Positions 43,367-53,116 of a DNA stretch of 64,000 nucleotides are shown in pieces. The notes below the pieces were generated by a model. The model was given only the letters and a program-made list of their open reading frames with translations, ran no database searches and was not told the origin of the DNA. Location: NCBI GenBank assembly GCA_015060445.1, contig SUYL01000009.1, positions 1 through 64,000 on the forward strand. Reading direction: 5' to 3'. This stretch comes from Bacteroidales bacterium. Lineage in GTDB: Bacteria > Bacteroidota > Bacteroidia > Bacteroidales > UBA932. Every line of letters starts with the position of its first letter. Position 1 is the first letter of the stretch. A program made the position numbers and the translations under genes.

Positions 43367-45715
43367 ATGAAAAGTTATTTCAGATTCCTTTCCCGCAACA
43401 AACTCTACACTGCCATTGAGGTGGTGGGGTTCAGCATTGCCCTGGCGTTTGTAGTCTTCATTGCCACTTTTGTAGCAGGGGAGTTGGGGTATGACAAGAA
43501 TCTTAAAGGTACGGAGAACATATTTGTAGGTCATGAGGATCACTTCTCAATTATGAGTTATACTGTGGGTGATATTGTAAAGGAGACCTGCCCCGAGGTG
43601 GAGGAGGTGTGCAGTTTCCTTGCAACCTCAGTAATTGGTGGTGTGGCAATGGAGAAGAGTGTGGGGGAGGAGACAACCCCACAGAATGCAATAATAGCGG
43701 ATACCTCTTTTTTCAGGTTCTTCACATTTCCGTTTGTGGAGGGGAGAAGGGAGGATGCCCTTTCGCAGCCGGATGCGGTGGTGGTGAGCGAGTCGTTTGC
43801 CAACGCACATTGGGGAGAGAAATCTCCAATAGGGGAGAAGGTTCAGATTATTGTAGGAAAAGAGAAAAGGGACCTATTTATAACCGGAGTATATGAGGAT
43901 ATCAAAAGGTCGGTTTTCCCTAAGGCGGATATAATCTATGGTATGCACCACATAAAGGATATGTATCCCAATCTCATTAGAGAAGGTAACGGTACGGCAG
44001 TAAACTTCTACAGGATAACTGAGGGGGCAGATCTGGAACAGGCACAGGAGAAGGCCCTTGCAAAACTTAAGGAGTCGGATATTCTGTATGAGGTTGGTCT
44101 TATGAAGAACTTCTATTTCTCCCCATTCTCTCAGATACATTATGGGGTGAGCGTGCAGAGTTTTCCTTTTGAGGGGACAATTAACTTCAATTTTGTAATG
44201 TTGTTCCTGGCTGCAGGAATCCTGCTGTTGGCATTTGCGCTGCTCAACTATATCTCCCTCACCGTTGCCCAGATAGGATTCAGGGCAAATGAGATGGCCA
44301 CCCGCAGACTTCTCGGAGAGCAGAAATGGGAAATTGCTTCCCGATATATCAAGGAGGCCCTTCTGCTCACAGTGTTTTCCTTCGTGTTGGCACTCCTGCT
44401 CATAGAGGTATTCGGCCCTGTTGCAAAGGAACTTGTCGGGAAGGAGATCTCCCTTAAGGATAATCTTGGTATATGGGAAATTGTACTTATGGTGGCATTT
44501 GTGTTTGGAGTGTCGCTGCTGGCGGGAGTCATTCCTGCCCTGCTTGTGGCAAAATACAAACCAATTGATGTGGTGAAAGGGGAGTATGCCGTGCAGGGAA
44601 GGATGTTGCTGGGGAAAGTTTTCATTGGGGTGCAGAATGTTGTGGCAATAGCAACCTTGTGCATATCGCTGGCAATGTTCATGCAGTTTCATCACCTTTT
44701 GGCGCGGGACAGCGGCTACAATAAAGACAATATCATTGCCCTTGAGGGGGCACAGAGGGGTGCAGATTATTATCCCGACGAACTTTTGCAGTTGCCTTTT
44801 GTAGAGGAACTGGGTTGGGTACAGGCCTCCCCTGCCCATCGCGACAGGAGCGGTATGGGAATGTTCCATAGAGGGGAGCAGGTGCAGTTGGAGGGGGTAT
44901 ATGGCGACAGTACCGCCTTCAGGATGCTTGGGTTCAATGTGGTTTCCCTGAATGGGGATGTACACCCCGCAGACGGCACATTATGGCTCACTGAGGGGGC
45001 TATGAAGGGGTTGGGGCTGGATTATTCTGAGAAAGAAGTGATATTCGGTTCCGGTGCCAATGATTCCCATGGCATTTGCGGTGTGATACGGGATTTCCAG
45101 AAAGGGGACCGTACCATGGAGGATTGTGCTTCTTCAAATATAATCTGGTGGAACATGGAGTATAAGGGGGAGGAGTCGTTCCCTTATTTGAGACGCATAT
45201 TGCTTAAGGTGAGCGGCGATGAGGATGTTGCTGCGGCTGAATTGGAAAAATTCTACCAGAAGCATGACAACGGTATTCATGTATATCCTCTGAACGGGCT
45301 TTATAGGGGCTATTTCAACTCCGAGGAGAATAATTTGAAACTGATTACAGCCTTTACCTTACTGGTAATCCTGCTCTCTGCAATGGCCATGCTGGCTATG
45401 AGCACCTACTACACCCGTCAGCAGTCGCGCAACTGGTCTGTCCGTAAGGTATTTGGCTGCAGCAGGGGAGAAGTGTTCCTGAATATGGCCATGGGCTTCC
45501 TTAAAGTTGTAGCCGTAGCAGCAGTTATTGCCGTTCCTCTTGGCTGGCTCGTTGTAGATAATTGGCTTGCCGGCTACTCCTACAGGATAGAAAACTACTG
45601 GTGGCTCTATGCAATTGCCCTGCTTCTTATTTCCCTTGTGGCTGTAGTCTCCATCTCATGGCAGGCTGTGCGGCTGATGAATTCCAATCCGGTTAAGGAG
45701 CTTAAAAAGATTTAA
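43367..45715 (+). CDS. ABC transporter permease, MacB-like (second subfamily)
   Basis: 782 residues from ATG at 43367; a GTG at 43361 inside element g is an alternative start. The N terminus MKSYFRFLSRNKLYTAIEVVG matches the permease fragment at 1-302. Layout: helix about 15-38, periplasmic domain, helices about 275-400, a helix near 420-440, a second periplasmic domain and C-terminal helices. The tail motif is SRNWSVRKVFGCSRGE. It is the last gene of the array; its stop codon runs into element h. Confidence 0.9.
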   Translation: MKSYFRFLSRNKLYTAIEVVGFSIALAFVVFIATFVAGELGYDKNLKGTENIFVGHEDHFSIMSYTVGDIVKETCPEVEEVCSFLATSVIGGVAMEKSVGEETTPQNAIIADTSFFRFFTFPFVEGRREDALSQPDAVVVSESFANAHWGEKSPIGEKVQIIVGKEKRDLFITGVYEDIKRSVFPKADIIYGMHHIKDMYPNLIREGNGTAVNFYRITEGADLEQAQEKALAKLKESDILYEVGLMKNFYFSPFSQIHYGVSVQSFPFEGTINFNFVMLFLAAGILLLAFALLNYISLTVAQIGFRANEMATRRLLGEQKWEIASRYIKEALLLTVFSFVLALLLIEVFGPVAKELVGKEISLKDNLGIWEIVLMVAFVFGVSLLAGVIPALLVAKYKPIDVVKGEYAVQGRMLLGKVFIGVQNVVAIATLCISLAMFMQFHHLLARDSGYNKDNIIALEGAQRGADYYPDELLQLPFVEELGWVQASPAHRDRSGMGMFHRGEQVQLEGVYGDSTAFRMLGFNVVSLNGDVHPADGTLWLTEGAMKGLGLDYSEKEVIFGSGANDSHGICGVIRDFQKGDRTMEDCASSNIIWWNMEYKGEESFPYLRRILLKVSGDEDVAAAELEKFYQKHDNGIHVYPLNGLYRGYFNSEENNLKLITAFTLLVILLSAMAMLAMSTYYTRQQSRNWSVRKVFGCSRGEVFLNMAMGFLKVVAVAAVIAVPLGWLVVDNWLAGYSYRIENYWWLYAIALLLISLVAVVSISWQAVRLMNSNPVKELKKI

Positions 45716-45832
45716 TCACGTCGCAATTTTGTACAATTGTTTGGTAACCAAACAATTGCAAAATGAGGTTCAATTGAACCTCATTTTTTATTTTGCTGGG
45801 AATCAGCAAAATGTACAAAATTGCGACGTGAC
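45715..45832. repeat. Cloverleaf palindromic element h (118 bp)
   Basis: The closing stem of 20-21 bp (45715-45735 with 45812-45832; the last pair is A-C) encloses three hairpins: 45736-45756 (ATTGTTTGG arms), a perfect 28-base palindrome at 45760-45787, and ATTTTGCTG/CAGCAAAAT at 45790-45812. Same plan as element e with compensating arm changes. It probably also ends the permease operon. Confidence 0.9.
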
Positions 45833-45902
45833 TGAACTTTTTCTCCCCCTTTGATGTTATGCTCAAGAGCAGGATAATCTGCTTCTTTAAACAGACAGAC
45901 TT

Positions 45903-47423
45903 ATGGAAAAGGAGAAAAGCAACCACAACCAGCAGGAGGAGAGACGCCGCACAGCGCTCACCTCATCAAACGGAAGGCCGGTGGCCGACAATCAGAATGT
46001 ACAGACAGCGGGGCAGCGCGGCCCAATGGTGCTGCAGGACCCGTGGTTCCTGGAGAAACTTGCCCATTTCGACAGGGAGGTGATACCCGAGAGACGCATG
46101 CATGCCAAAGGCTCCGGGGCGTACGGCACATTTACCGTAACACATGATATCACCCAATACACCCGCGCCTCAATCTTCAGCCATATCGGGAAGCAGACTG
46201 AGTGCTTTGTAAGGTTCTCAACTGTAGCCGGGGAGCGTGGCGCAGCAGATGCGGAGAGGGATATCCGGGGATTTGCCATGAAATTCTATACCGATACCGG
46301 AAACTGGGACCTTGTGGGGAACAACACTCCGGTGTTTTTCCTTCGTGACCCTCTAAAATTCCCAGACCTGAACCACGCCATAAAGAGGGATCCCCGCACC
46401 AATATGCGCAGTGCCAACAGCAACTGGGATTTCTGGACACTCCTTCCGGAGGCCCTCCACCAGGTTACAATTACCATGAGTTCCCGGGGAATACCATATT
46501 CGTACCGCCACATGCACGGCTTTGGGAGCCATACCTACAGTTTTATAAATGCGGCAAATGTCCGCACTTGGGTGAAATTCCACCTCCGCACCATGCAAGG
46601 TATAAAGAACCTCACAGACCAGGAGGCGGCAGCCATCATTGCAAAAGACAGGGAATCGCACCAGAGAGACCTCTACGAGAGTATAGAGCGTGGAGACTAC
46701 CCACGCTGGAAATTCCAGATACAACTTATGACCCAGAAGGAGGCGGAGACCTACCGCATAAACCCTTTTGACCTCACCAAAGTGTGGCCGCACGGAGATT
46801 TTCCACTCCATGATGTGGGAATCCTGGAACTCAACCGTAATCCCGACAACTATTTTGCAGAGGTGGAGCAATCGGCCTTCAACCCGCAGAACATCATAGA
46901 CGGTATAGGTTTTTCTCCCGACAAGATGCTCCAGGGACGCCTCTTCTCATACGGGGATGCGCAGAGATACCGCCTTGGGGTAAACCTTGAGCAGATTCCG
47001 GTAAACCGTCCCCGTTGCCCTGTACACTCATACCATAGGGATGGAGCGATGCGTGTCGACGGCAACTATGGCAGTACACTTGGGTATGAACCCAACAGTT
47101 ACGGGGAGTGGAAAGACAATCCTGAACTGAAGGATCCCCCTTTGAGGGTGACCGGCAGTGCCTGTGCCCACTCATCGGTGAAGAGTATCGGTGCAGATGT
47201 ATATAACTACAACGAGAGGGAGTACGATGATGACTACTACTCACAACCGGGAGATCTCTTCCGCCTTATGCCGCCTGAAGAAAAACAACTCCTCTTTGAA
47301 AATACCGCCCGGGCAATGGAGGGTTGCGCCGAATTCATTAAGATTCGCCACGCCCGCAACTGCTACAAGGCAGATCCCGCCTACGGCAAGGGGATAGCAA
47401 AAGCGCTTGGTGTAGTACTGTAA
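45903..47423 (+). CDS. katA: Monofunctional heme catalase
   Basis: 506 residues, the small-subunit clade. It removes hydrogen peroxide. The catalytic His is in [12 protein letters not shown], the distal Asn in [11 protein letters not shown] and the heme-ligand Tyr in [14 protein letters not shown]. It lacks the large-subunit flavodoxin-like tail. It stands alone between element h and a terminator. No OxyR-like site was recognised upstream. The symbol follows usage for this type in Bacteroides. Confidence 0.93.
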   Translation: MEKEKSNHNQQEERRRTALTSSNGRPVADNQNVQTAGQRGPMVLQDPWFLEKLAHFDREVIPERRMHAKGSGAYGTFTVTHDITQYTRASIFSHIGKQTECFVRFSTVAGERGAADAERDIRGFAMKFYTDTGNWDLVGNNTPVFFLRDPLKFPDLNHAIKRDPRTNMRSANSNWDFWTLLPEALHQVTITMSSRGIPYSYRHMHGFGSHTYSFINAANVRTWVKFHLRTMQGIKNLTDQEAAAIIAKDRESHQRDLYESIERGDYPRWKFQIQLMTQKEAETYRINPFDLTKVWPHGDFPLHDVGILELNRNPDNYFAEVEQSAFNPQNIIDGIGFSPDKMLQGRLFSYGDAQRYRLGVNLEQIPVNRPRCPVHSYHRDGAMRVDGNYGSTLGYEPNSYGEWKDNPELKDPPLRVTGSACAHSSVKSIGADVYNYNEREYDDDYYSQPGDLFRLMPPEEKQLLFENTARAMEGCAEFIKIRHARNCYKADPAYGKGIAKALGVVL

Positions 47424-47452
47424 CGTAGATAACGTCACTTTAAATAAAACAG

Positions 47453-47480
47453 AAAAAGCAGCCCGAAAGGACTGCTTTTC
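47453..47480. terminator. Bidirectional terminator between catalase and tRNA-Leu
   Basis: AAAAGCAG (47454-47461) pairs with CTGCTTTT (47472-47479) around a 10-base loop, with A and T runs on the two sides. It serves the catalase gene on the plus strand and the tRNA on the minus strand. Confidence 0.8.
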
Positions 47481-47483
47481 TGC

Positions 47484-47570
47484 TGGTGCCCAGAACAAGA
47501 CTCGAACTTGCACACCGTAACCGGCACCACCCCCTCAAAGTGGCGTGTCTACCAATTTCACCATCTGGGC
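47484..47570 (-). tRNA. tRNA-Leu (anticodon GAG)
   Basis: 87 bases including encoded CCA. The reverse strand starts GCCCAGATGG and ends CTGGGCACCA, with a 7-bp acceptor stem. The anticodon arm CCACT-TTGAGGG-GGTGG gives GAG, reading CUY Leu codons. A long variable arm (TGCCGGTTACGGTGT region) and the T arm GTTCGAGTC are present, as in class II leucine tRNAs. Confidence 0.95.
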
Positions 47571-47582
47571 TTGATTCGGGTG

Positions 47583-47613
47583 CAAATGTAGTATATTTTT
47601 TTTCTCCTGCAAA
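47583..47613 (-). promoter_or_regulatory. tRNA-Leu promoter
   Basis: On the reverse strand TTTG (47610-47613), 19 bases, TACATTTG (47583-47590), 12 bases before the tRNA. Perfect Bacteroidota consensus. Confidence 0.85.
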
Positions 47614-47676
47614 ACGTTTTTACAGAAAAATTGGTTATATTAGCAGACTATAACGAACAATTAAAATAATCTAGCG

Positions 47677-48444
47677 ATGGTAGAACTGTACGAAAGCCAA
47701 ATTAACCAGACTGAAGACTTGATTGATATTGCTGATTTCCTCACTGAAGATCCACAGTACAAGAAGAGTGTCCTCAAGTATATCAACAATCCGTATGATG
47801 CGGATATTGAGCGTATAGGGAAAGGTACATTCACCTTGGGCATTTCAAAGGCCGAGTCCCCTTCTTTGGACAAGTTTGATCCTGCCCAGGCTGTTACCAA
47901 GGCTACTACTGAGGCCCTTGCAAAATTGGCATGTACCGGAGCCCGTTTCCTTACTACCAAAAATGTTGATGACCGCAGGATAAATGCCCTGGGACTTGTA
48001 AAGGACAAGAAGAGAGTTACCTCCATGGCGTTTGATGCCAAGGGTGATACCATATATGTTGTAGGGCAGGTAGATGATGAGAGCGATTTCCAGATTAACA
48101 ACCGTACTTTGGATGCTTTGCTTAAGGCCATTGAGAATGACCTTGTTACCAGTGCACACCATATCTCCTCAAACGGTCTGTTCATCTCATTGCTCGAGTG
48201 CTGTGCCCCAAATGAACTGGGATTTGACATTACCGGTGATGCCGAGGTTGAGGACAAGGAGTTCCTTTTTGGCAGGAGCAGGCATCTTGCAATAATTACA
48301 GTAAATGATGCCCAGGAGAATGACTTTGTAGATTTTCTGTTCAATGAAGGTATTCCGGTAACGCTTCTGGGACATGTTACAAAGGGTGAACTTAGGTTGG
48401 ATGACCTGTCGTTCGGATATATAAACGATTATATCCATGAATAA
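47677..48444 (+). CDS. PurM/PurL C-terminal-like (AIRS_C) protein
   Basis: 255 residues. The second half resembles the ATP-binding C-terminal half of PurL/PurM-type enzymes: HHISSNGLFISLLECC, then FLFGRSRHLAIITVND and IPVTLLGHV, at the usual spacing. The N-terminal nucleotide domain and the glutaminase domain of full PurL are missing. It is therefore not a complete purine enzyme, and its role is unknown. The gene overlaps menG/ubiE downstream by 8 bases. Confidence 0.65.
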   Translation: MVELYESQINQTEDLIDIADFLTEDPQYKKSVLKYINNPYDADIERIGKGTFTLGISKAESPSLDKFDPAQAVTKATTEALAKLACTGARFLTTKNVDDRRINALGLVKDKKRVTSMAFDAKGDTIYVVGQVDDESDFQINNRTLDALLKAIENDLVTSAHHISSNGLFISLLECCAPNELGFDITGDAEVEDKEFLFGRSRHLAIITVNDAQENDFVDFLFNEGIPVTLLGHVTKGELRLDDLSFGYINDYIHE

Positions 48445-49234
48445 CGGAAGCGGCATGCGGCACAGGGATGTTGTCCCCAACTCCAGAAGACTCAATAAGG
48501 ATACGGGGACAATTTCAACCATGTTCAACGGGATAGCGCACAGTTATGATATGTTGAACCATATCTTTTCGCTCAATATAGACAAATACTGGCGCAGGCA
48601 GATGGTGAAGTTCCTCAGGGCTTCAACTCGGGAGAGGCAGCCCAAGGTGCTCGATATTGCCTGTGGCACGGGAGATTCTTCCATTGCCCTCTACAAGGCG
48701 GGGATGAATGTCTCTGGAATGGATATTGCCCAGAAGATGCTTGATATTGCAGTGGAGAAGAATGCCCCCCTGAAAAGGAAGGCGGCCAAGTACGATGCAA
48801 GGCATCCCGAAGCCCCTCTTCCCCCTCTTCCCGACTACATATTTGCCAGTGCCGAGAAACTGCCGTTTGAAACCGGAAAGTTTGATGCGGTTACAATATC
48901 TTTCGGGATAAGGAATTTCAACAGGAGAAGTTCATGCCTTGCAGAGATTTACAGGGTAATAAAACCCGGAGGGGTGTTGGCAATTCTGGAGTTTGCAAAA
49001 CCGCAGAATCCTGTGATACGTTTCTTCTATAACCTGTATTTCAATAATGTGTTGCCGTTTGTCGGGAAACTGGTTTCAAAAGATAAGGATGCATACAAAT
49101 ATCTTTCAACCTCTGTGGAGGCGTTCCCTAAATTTGATGCATTTGCGCAGGAATTGAGGGATGCCGGTTTCAGGGAGGTGAATTTCAGGAAGATGACATT
49201 CGGAATTTGTGTCTTATATACTGGAGTTAAATAA
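48437..49234 (+). CDS. menG: Demethylmenaquinone methyltransferase
   Basis: 265 residues. SAM-dependent class I methyltransferase of the UbiE/MenG family: motif I VLDIACGTGDSSIALYK, the family signature YRVIKPGGVLAILEF, and the conserved N-terminal FNGIAHSYDMLNHIFSL. In Bacteroidota, which use menaquinone, it makes the last ring methylation. An insert of about 15 residues (KYDARHPEAPLPPLPD) lies between motifs I and II. The start overlaps the previous gene; cardiolipin synthase follows after 2 bases. Confidence 0.92.
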   Translation: MNNGSGMRHRDVVPNSRRLNKDTGTISTMFNGIAHSYDMLNHIFSLNIDKYWRRQMVKFLRASTRERQPKVLDIACGTGDSSIALYKAGMNVSGMDIAQKMLDIAVEKNAPLKRKAAKYDARHPEAPLPPLPDYIFASAEKLPFETGKFDAVTISFGIRNFNRRSSCLAEIYRVIKPGGVLAILEFAKPQNPVIRFFYNLYFNNVLPFVGKLVSKDKDAYKYLSTSVEAFPKFDAFAQELRDAGFREVNFRKMTFGICVLYTGVK

Positions 49235-49236
49235 AT

Positions 49237-50715
49237 ATGTTTGAAAGTGGCTGGCAGATCATTTCGGCGGTTCTGTATGTGATGAACCTGTGTTTGGCAG
49301 TTTACGCCGCCACTTCAATGATTATGCGCCGTCAGGACCCTGTAAAGACCCTCTCGTGGGTTACAGTCCTTATACTCCTCCCTTATTTTGGCCTTATTCT
49401 CTATTTCTTTTTTGGTATGCATTACAGGAAAAGGAGGCTGTACAAGTTCAAGGGAAATGCAGAGTACAGGTACCGCAAGGAGACCTCCCTCATGCAGAGC
49501 GAGTATATAAAACAGAATCCGGGCATTCTGGGAGACCTGCAGCCATACAAAAAGATTATTTTCCAGAATCTGCGCAACAGTTATACTGTTGTTGAGAATA
49601 ACAGTTCCGTGGAATTCTATTTTACCGGAAGGGAGGCCCTTGATGCCATGTACAGATGTATGGAGGGGGCAAAATCCCATATACACCTCCAATCATACAT
49701 TTTTGCAGATGACAGCACAGGTGAGAAGTTTGCCTCACTCCTTATGCAGAAGGCCCGTGAAGGGGTTGAGGTTAGGGTCATATACGATGGTGTGGGAAGT
49801 TTTTCCCTCAAGAAAGAGTTTGTAGGGAAGATGGTTGCTGCCGGGGTGGAGATGCTCTGTTTTGCAAAGGTGACACTCTCGCTCCCTGCCTCAAGGGTAA
49901 ATTACCGCAACCACAGGAAAATACTGGTTGTAGATGGCCGGACAGGTTTTTTGGGTGGGGTTAACATTGCAGACCGGTACTACATTGGGAATGCCCTTGG
50001 ACAGTGGCACGATACACATCTTAAGATTGTGGGTGAGGCTGTCTCCTCATTGCAGACCAGTTTCCTCCTTGACCGTTACTTCATTCTGAACAGGAAACTC
50101 AAGAAGAGAAAAAAATATTATCCGCAACTTGACATCACTTCCAACGGTGACGGGAGCGGGGAGAAGAATATTGCAACCCAGACCCTTGTATGTGGTCCCG
50201 ACAGCAACTGGGCAAGCATCATGCAGTGCTTCTTCAGCGCAATAACTTTGGCGAGGAAACATATTTACATAGTTTCACCATATTTTACACCAAATGAATC
50301 TGTGCTGAATGCTATAAAGATTGCCGCCCTGGGAAACATTGATGTGAGGATTATGCTTCCCGAAAGATCTGATACCAGGATTGCCCATTACAGTACAATG
50401 TCATATGTGAGTGAACTGCTGGAGGCTGGGGTGAAGATATACCTTTTCAAGAAAGGGTTCAACCATTCAAAGGTGGTGAGTATAGATGGGGAGGTGAGCA
50501 TTGTGGGGTCGGCCAATATGGATATGAGGAGTTTTGAGCACAATTTTGAGATTTTGTCTGTCATTTATGACAAAGGCTCTACTGATATAATAGAAAGACA
50601 GTTCCTCAGAGACCTTTCTGCCTGCACCCAGTTGGGGGCTGCCAGATGGGCAAAAAGGGAGAAACGCCAGAAAGTGGCCGAGAGCGTGTCGCGTCTGCTT
50701 TCGCCCCTTTTGTAA
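49237..50715 (+). CDS. cls: Cardiolipin synthase (phospholipase D superfamily)
   Basis: 492 residues. Two N-terminal helices (about 5-28 and 40-62) are followed by two PLD catalytic domains with HKD motifs: NHRKILVVDGRTGFLGG and NHSKVVSIDGEVSIVGSAN. It joins two phosphatidylglycerols into cardiolipin at the inner membrane. Cotranscribed with menG, judging by a 2-base gap. Confidence 0.93.
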   Translation: MFESGWQIISAVLYVMNLCLAVYAATSMIMRRQDPVKTLSWVTVLILLPYFGLILYFFFGMHYRKRRLYKFKGNAEYRYRKETSLMQSEYIKQNPGILGDLQPYKKIIFQNLRNSYTVVENNSSVEFYFTGREALDAMYRCMEGAKSHIHLQSYIFADDSTGEKFASLLMQKAREGVEVRVIYDGVGSFSLKKEFVGKMVAAGVEMLCFAKVTLSLPASRVNYRNHRKILVVDGRTGFLGGVNIADRYYIGNALGQWHDTHLKIVGEAVSSLQTSFLLDRYFILNRKLKKRKKYYPQLDITSNGDGSGEKNIATQTLVCGPDSNWASIMQCFFSAITLARKHIYIVSPYFTPNESVLNAIKIAALGNIDVRIMLPERSDTRIAHYSTMSYVSELLEAGVKIYLFKKGFNHSKVVSIDGEVSIVGSANMDMRSFEHNFEILSVIYDKGSTDIIERQFLRDLSACTQLGAARWAKREKRQKVAESVSRLLSPLL

Positions 50716-50786
50716 CACTCTGCAGCGTGTTGTCCGGTGCCAGGGCTGCAGTGTGTCACCCCATACTCGAGTTCATGTTTTTTTTA

Positions 50787-50794
50787 TACATTTG
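50787..50794 (+). promoter_or_regulatory. -7 box of the sugar porter operon
   Basis: TACATTTG, 56 bases before the start codon at 50851. No TTTG at the exact -33 spacing. Confidence 0.5.
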
Positions 50795-50850
50795 TAGAAT
50801 CATTATTGGAAACGATACAACAATTATAAATAAACTTAACATTAAAAATT

Positions 50851-52134
50851 ATGGAAACAACAAAGAAAAATTATGTATTGCCTATAGCAATCATGTTTGC
50901 TTTGTTCTTTATGATTGCATTTGTTACAGGATTGCAGAATCCCTTTGGAGTAATTGTAAAGAACCAGTTTGGCGCAAGTGACTTCCTTTCACAGTTGGGA
51001 AACCTTGCAAACTTTATTGCATACGCCTGTATGGGTATCCCTGCAGGTTATATGCTCAGCAAAATAGGGTATAAGAAGACAGCCCTTCTTGCAGTTGTAA
51101 TTGGTTTTGCCGGTGTTGCCGTAACATTTGTTTCCGGCAAGGCAGAGAGTTTCGGCATCTACCTCTGCGGTGCATTTGTGTCGGGATTCTCAATGTGTAT
51201 GCTCAATACTGTTGTAAATCCTATGCTCAATACTTTGGGAGGCGGTGGAAACAGGGGAAACCAGTTGATCCAGTTTGCAGGTGTTTGCAACTCGTCGGCT
51301 GCTACCATTGTTCCGGTGCTTGTAGGTTATCTTATGGGTTCAAATGAGGCTGCCAGAACAATTGCAAAAGCAAACCCAGCCCTGTTCATTGCAATGGGCA
51401 TTTTTGCATTGGCATTTGTAGTGCTTGCAGTTTCAAACATTCCGGAACCGGCATACGAGTCTGCCAAAACAGATTCAAAACCTGCTGCAGACGGCAAGAA
51501 ATACAGTGCAATGAGTTTCCGTCACTTTGTGCTGGGTATTGTTGCAATCTTCATTTATGTTGGAGTTGAGGTTGGTATTCCAAATATCAGCAACCTCTAT
51601 ATGACCCAGGAGCTGGGTATCGACCCTGCCATGGCAGGAAGTCTTGTAGGCACATACTGGTTCCTTATGCTGGTAGGACGTCTTGTTGGAGGTTCAATTG
51701 CCGGTAAGGTTTCAAGTAAAGCAATGTTGTCGGGAGTAAGTATAATTGGATTGTGCCTTGTACTTGCTGCAATCTTCACTGCCCCTACAAATGAGGTTAT
51801 GATGCCTGTGTTCAAGTCGGACATTTCGTTCGGTATGGTAAGTGTCCCTGCAAATATCATGTTCCTTGTACTTTGCGGTTTGTGTACCTCTGTAATGTGG
51901 GGTGGCATCTTCAACCTTGCAGTTGAGGGATTGGGTAAATTTACTGCAGCCGCTTCGGGTATCTTTATGGTAATGGTGTGCGGTGGCGGTATACTTCCTG
52001 CAATCCAGGGATTCATTGCAGATGCAACATCTTACATGACAAGTTACTGGGTAATAGTTGCAGGTCTTGCATATCTGCTGTTCTATGCATTGGTAGGCTC
52101 AAAGAATGTGAACAAGGATATCCCTACAGAGTAA
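50851..52134 (+). CDS. FucP/GluP-family sugar:proton symporter
   Basis: 427 residues with 12 helices (major facilitator superfamily). The start MFALFFMIAFVTGLQNPFG and the segment LNTVVNPMLNTLGGGG match the fucose/glucose-galactose permease family, which imports hexoses with protons. The next gene, a ROK sugar kinase, starts directly after the stop, so glucose or a related hexose is a likely substrate. The specific sugar cannot be assigned from sequence by eye. Confidence 0.88.
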   Translation: METTKKNYVLPIAIMFALFFMIAFVTGLQNPFGVIVKNQFGASDFLSQLGNLANFIAYACMGIPAGYMLSKIGYKKTALLAVVIGFAGVAVTFVSGKAESFGIYLCGAFVSGFSMCMLNTVVNPMLNTLGGGGNRGNQLIQFAGVCNSSAATIVPVLVGYLMGSNEAARTIAKANPALFIAMGIFALAFVVLAVSNIPEPAYESAKTDSKPAADGKKYSAMSFRHFVLGIVAIFIYVGVEVGIPNISNLYMTQELGIDPAMAGSLVGTYWFLMLVGRLVGGSIAGKVSSKAMLSGVSIIGLCLVLAAIFTAPTNEVMMPVFKSDISFGMVSVPANIMFLVLCGLCTSVMWGGIFNLAVEGLGKFTAAASGIFMVMVCGGGILPAIQGFIADATSYMTSYWVIVAGLAYLLFYALVGSKNVNKDIPTE

Positions 52135-52149
52135 ATGTTTCAGTGTAAA

Positions 52150-53115
52150 ATGGAAAATATGGAAAATAAGGAATACGTAGTTGGTGTGGATATTGGAGGC
52201 CAGACCACAAAGATTGGAATAGTTGACAGAAGGGGAAACATAGTTGTACAGACAGTAATCAACTCAAAATACAAGGCAGGTGAAGCAGGCATATTTATCC
52301 AGTCTGTTTGTGATACAATAAGGGAACTTGCAAAAGAGGTTGGCTTTGAAAATATTCAGGGTATAGGTATAGGTGCCCCTAACGGCAACTACTATAAAGG
52401 TACCATTGAGGATGCTGCAAACCTTGAGTGGGCAAAAGGTATTGTTGTAGAGTTGGCTAAGGAGGTCTCACTCGCATTGGACAATCTTCCTGTTACAGTT
52501 ACCAACGATGCCAATGCGGCGGCAGTGGGTGAGATGACATACGGTGCAGCCCGCGGCATGAAGAACTTCATTATGATAACCCTTGGTACAGGTGTAGGAA
52601 GCGGTATTATCATTAACGGAGAACTTGTTTACGGACATGACGGGTTTGCTGGGGAGTTGGGCCACGTTACCGCAGTAAGGCATAATGGCCGCCCTTGCGG
52701 TTGCGGCAAGAAAGGGTGCCTTGAGACCTACTGCTCGGCAATAGGTGTTGCCAGAACAGCAGGCGAGTGGCTTGAACTTTCAGATGAGCCTTCACTTTTG
52801 AGGGAAGTTGACAACATAACTTCAAAAGATGTGTTTGAGGCTGCGCAGAAGGGTGATGCTTTGGCTCTTAAGATATTTGAGTTTACCGGCAGGAAACTTG
52901 GCGAGTCATTCGCAGATTTTGTTGCATTCAGTGCCCCTGAGGCTATTGTGGTGTTCGGAGGACTTGCCCGTGCCGGAGAATTCATCTTCAAACCTATACG
53001 CGAGGCAATGGAGGCCAATATGGTATCCATCTGGAAAGGTAAGGTAAAACTCCTCCCAAGTGCCCTCAAGGAATCAGATGCTGCAATACTTGGCGCTTCT
53101 GCACTGGCTTGGTAA
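52150..53115 (+). CDS. ROK-family sugar kinase (glucokinase-like)
   Basis: 321 residues from ATG at 52150; ATG at 52135 (directly after the porter stop) and 52159 are alternatives. The phosphate-binding motif is VGVDIGGQTTKIGIVD, the ROK signature includes ELGHVTAVRHNGRPCGCGKKG, and the zinc-binding pattern is CGCGKKGCLE. It phosphorylates hexoses entering through the adjacent porter (inference). The stop is followed at once by palindromic element i. Confidence 0.9.
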   Translation: MENMENKEYVVGVDIGGQTTKIGIVDRRGNIVVQTVINSKYKAGEAGIFIQSVCDTIRELAKEVGFENIQGIGIGAPNGNYYKGTIEDAANLEWAKGIVVELAKEVSLALDNLPVTVTNDANAAAVGEMTYGAARGMKNFIMITLGTGVGSGIIINGELVYGHDGFAGELGHVTAVRHNGRPCGCGKKGCLETYCSAIGVARTAGEWLELSDEPSLLREVDNITSKDVFEAAQKGDALALKIFEFTGRKLGESFADFVAFSAPEAIVVFGGLARAGEFIFKPIREAMEANMVSIWKGKVKLLPSALKESDAAILGASALAW

Positions 53116-53116
53116 A

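Noticed and set aside
43874-44965. 363-codon antisense open frame opposite a permease
   Set aside because: Composition (rich in His, Cys and Gln) is typical of a reverse reading of a membrane protein gene, and the plus-strand permease is well supported.
48437-49234. UbiE acting in ubiquinone synthesis
   Set aside because: Bacteroidota make menaquinone; the menaquinone methylation role is the fitting reading of the family.
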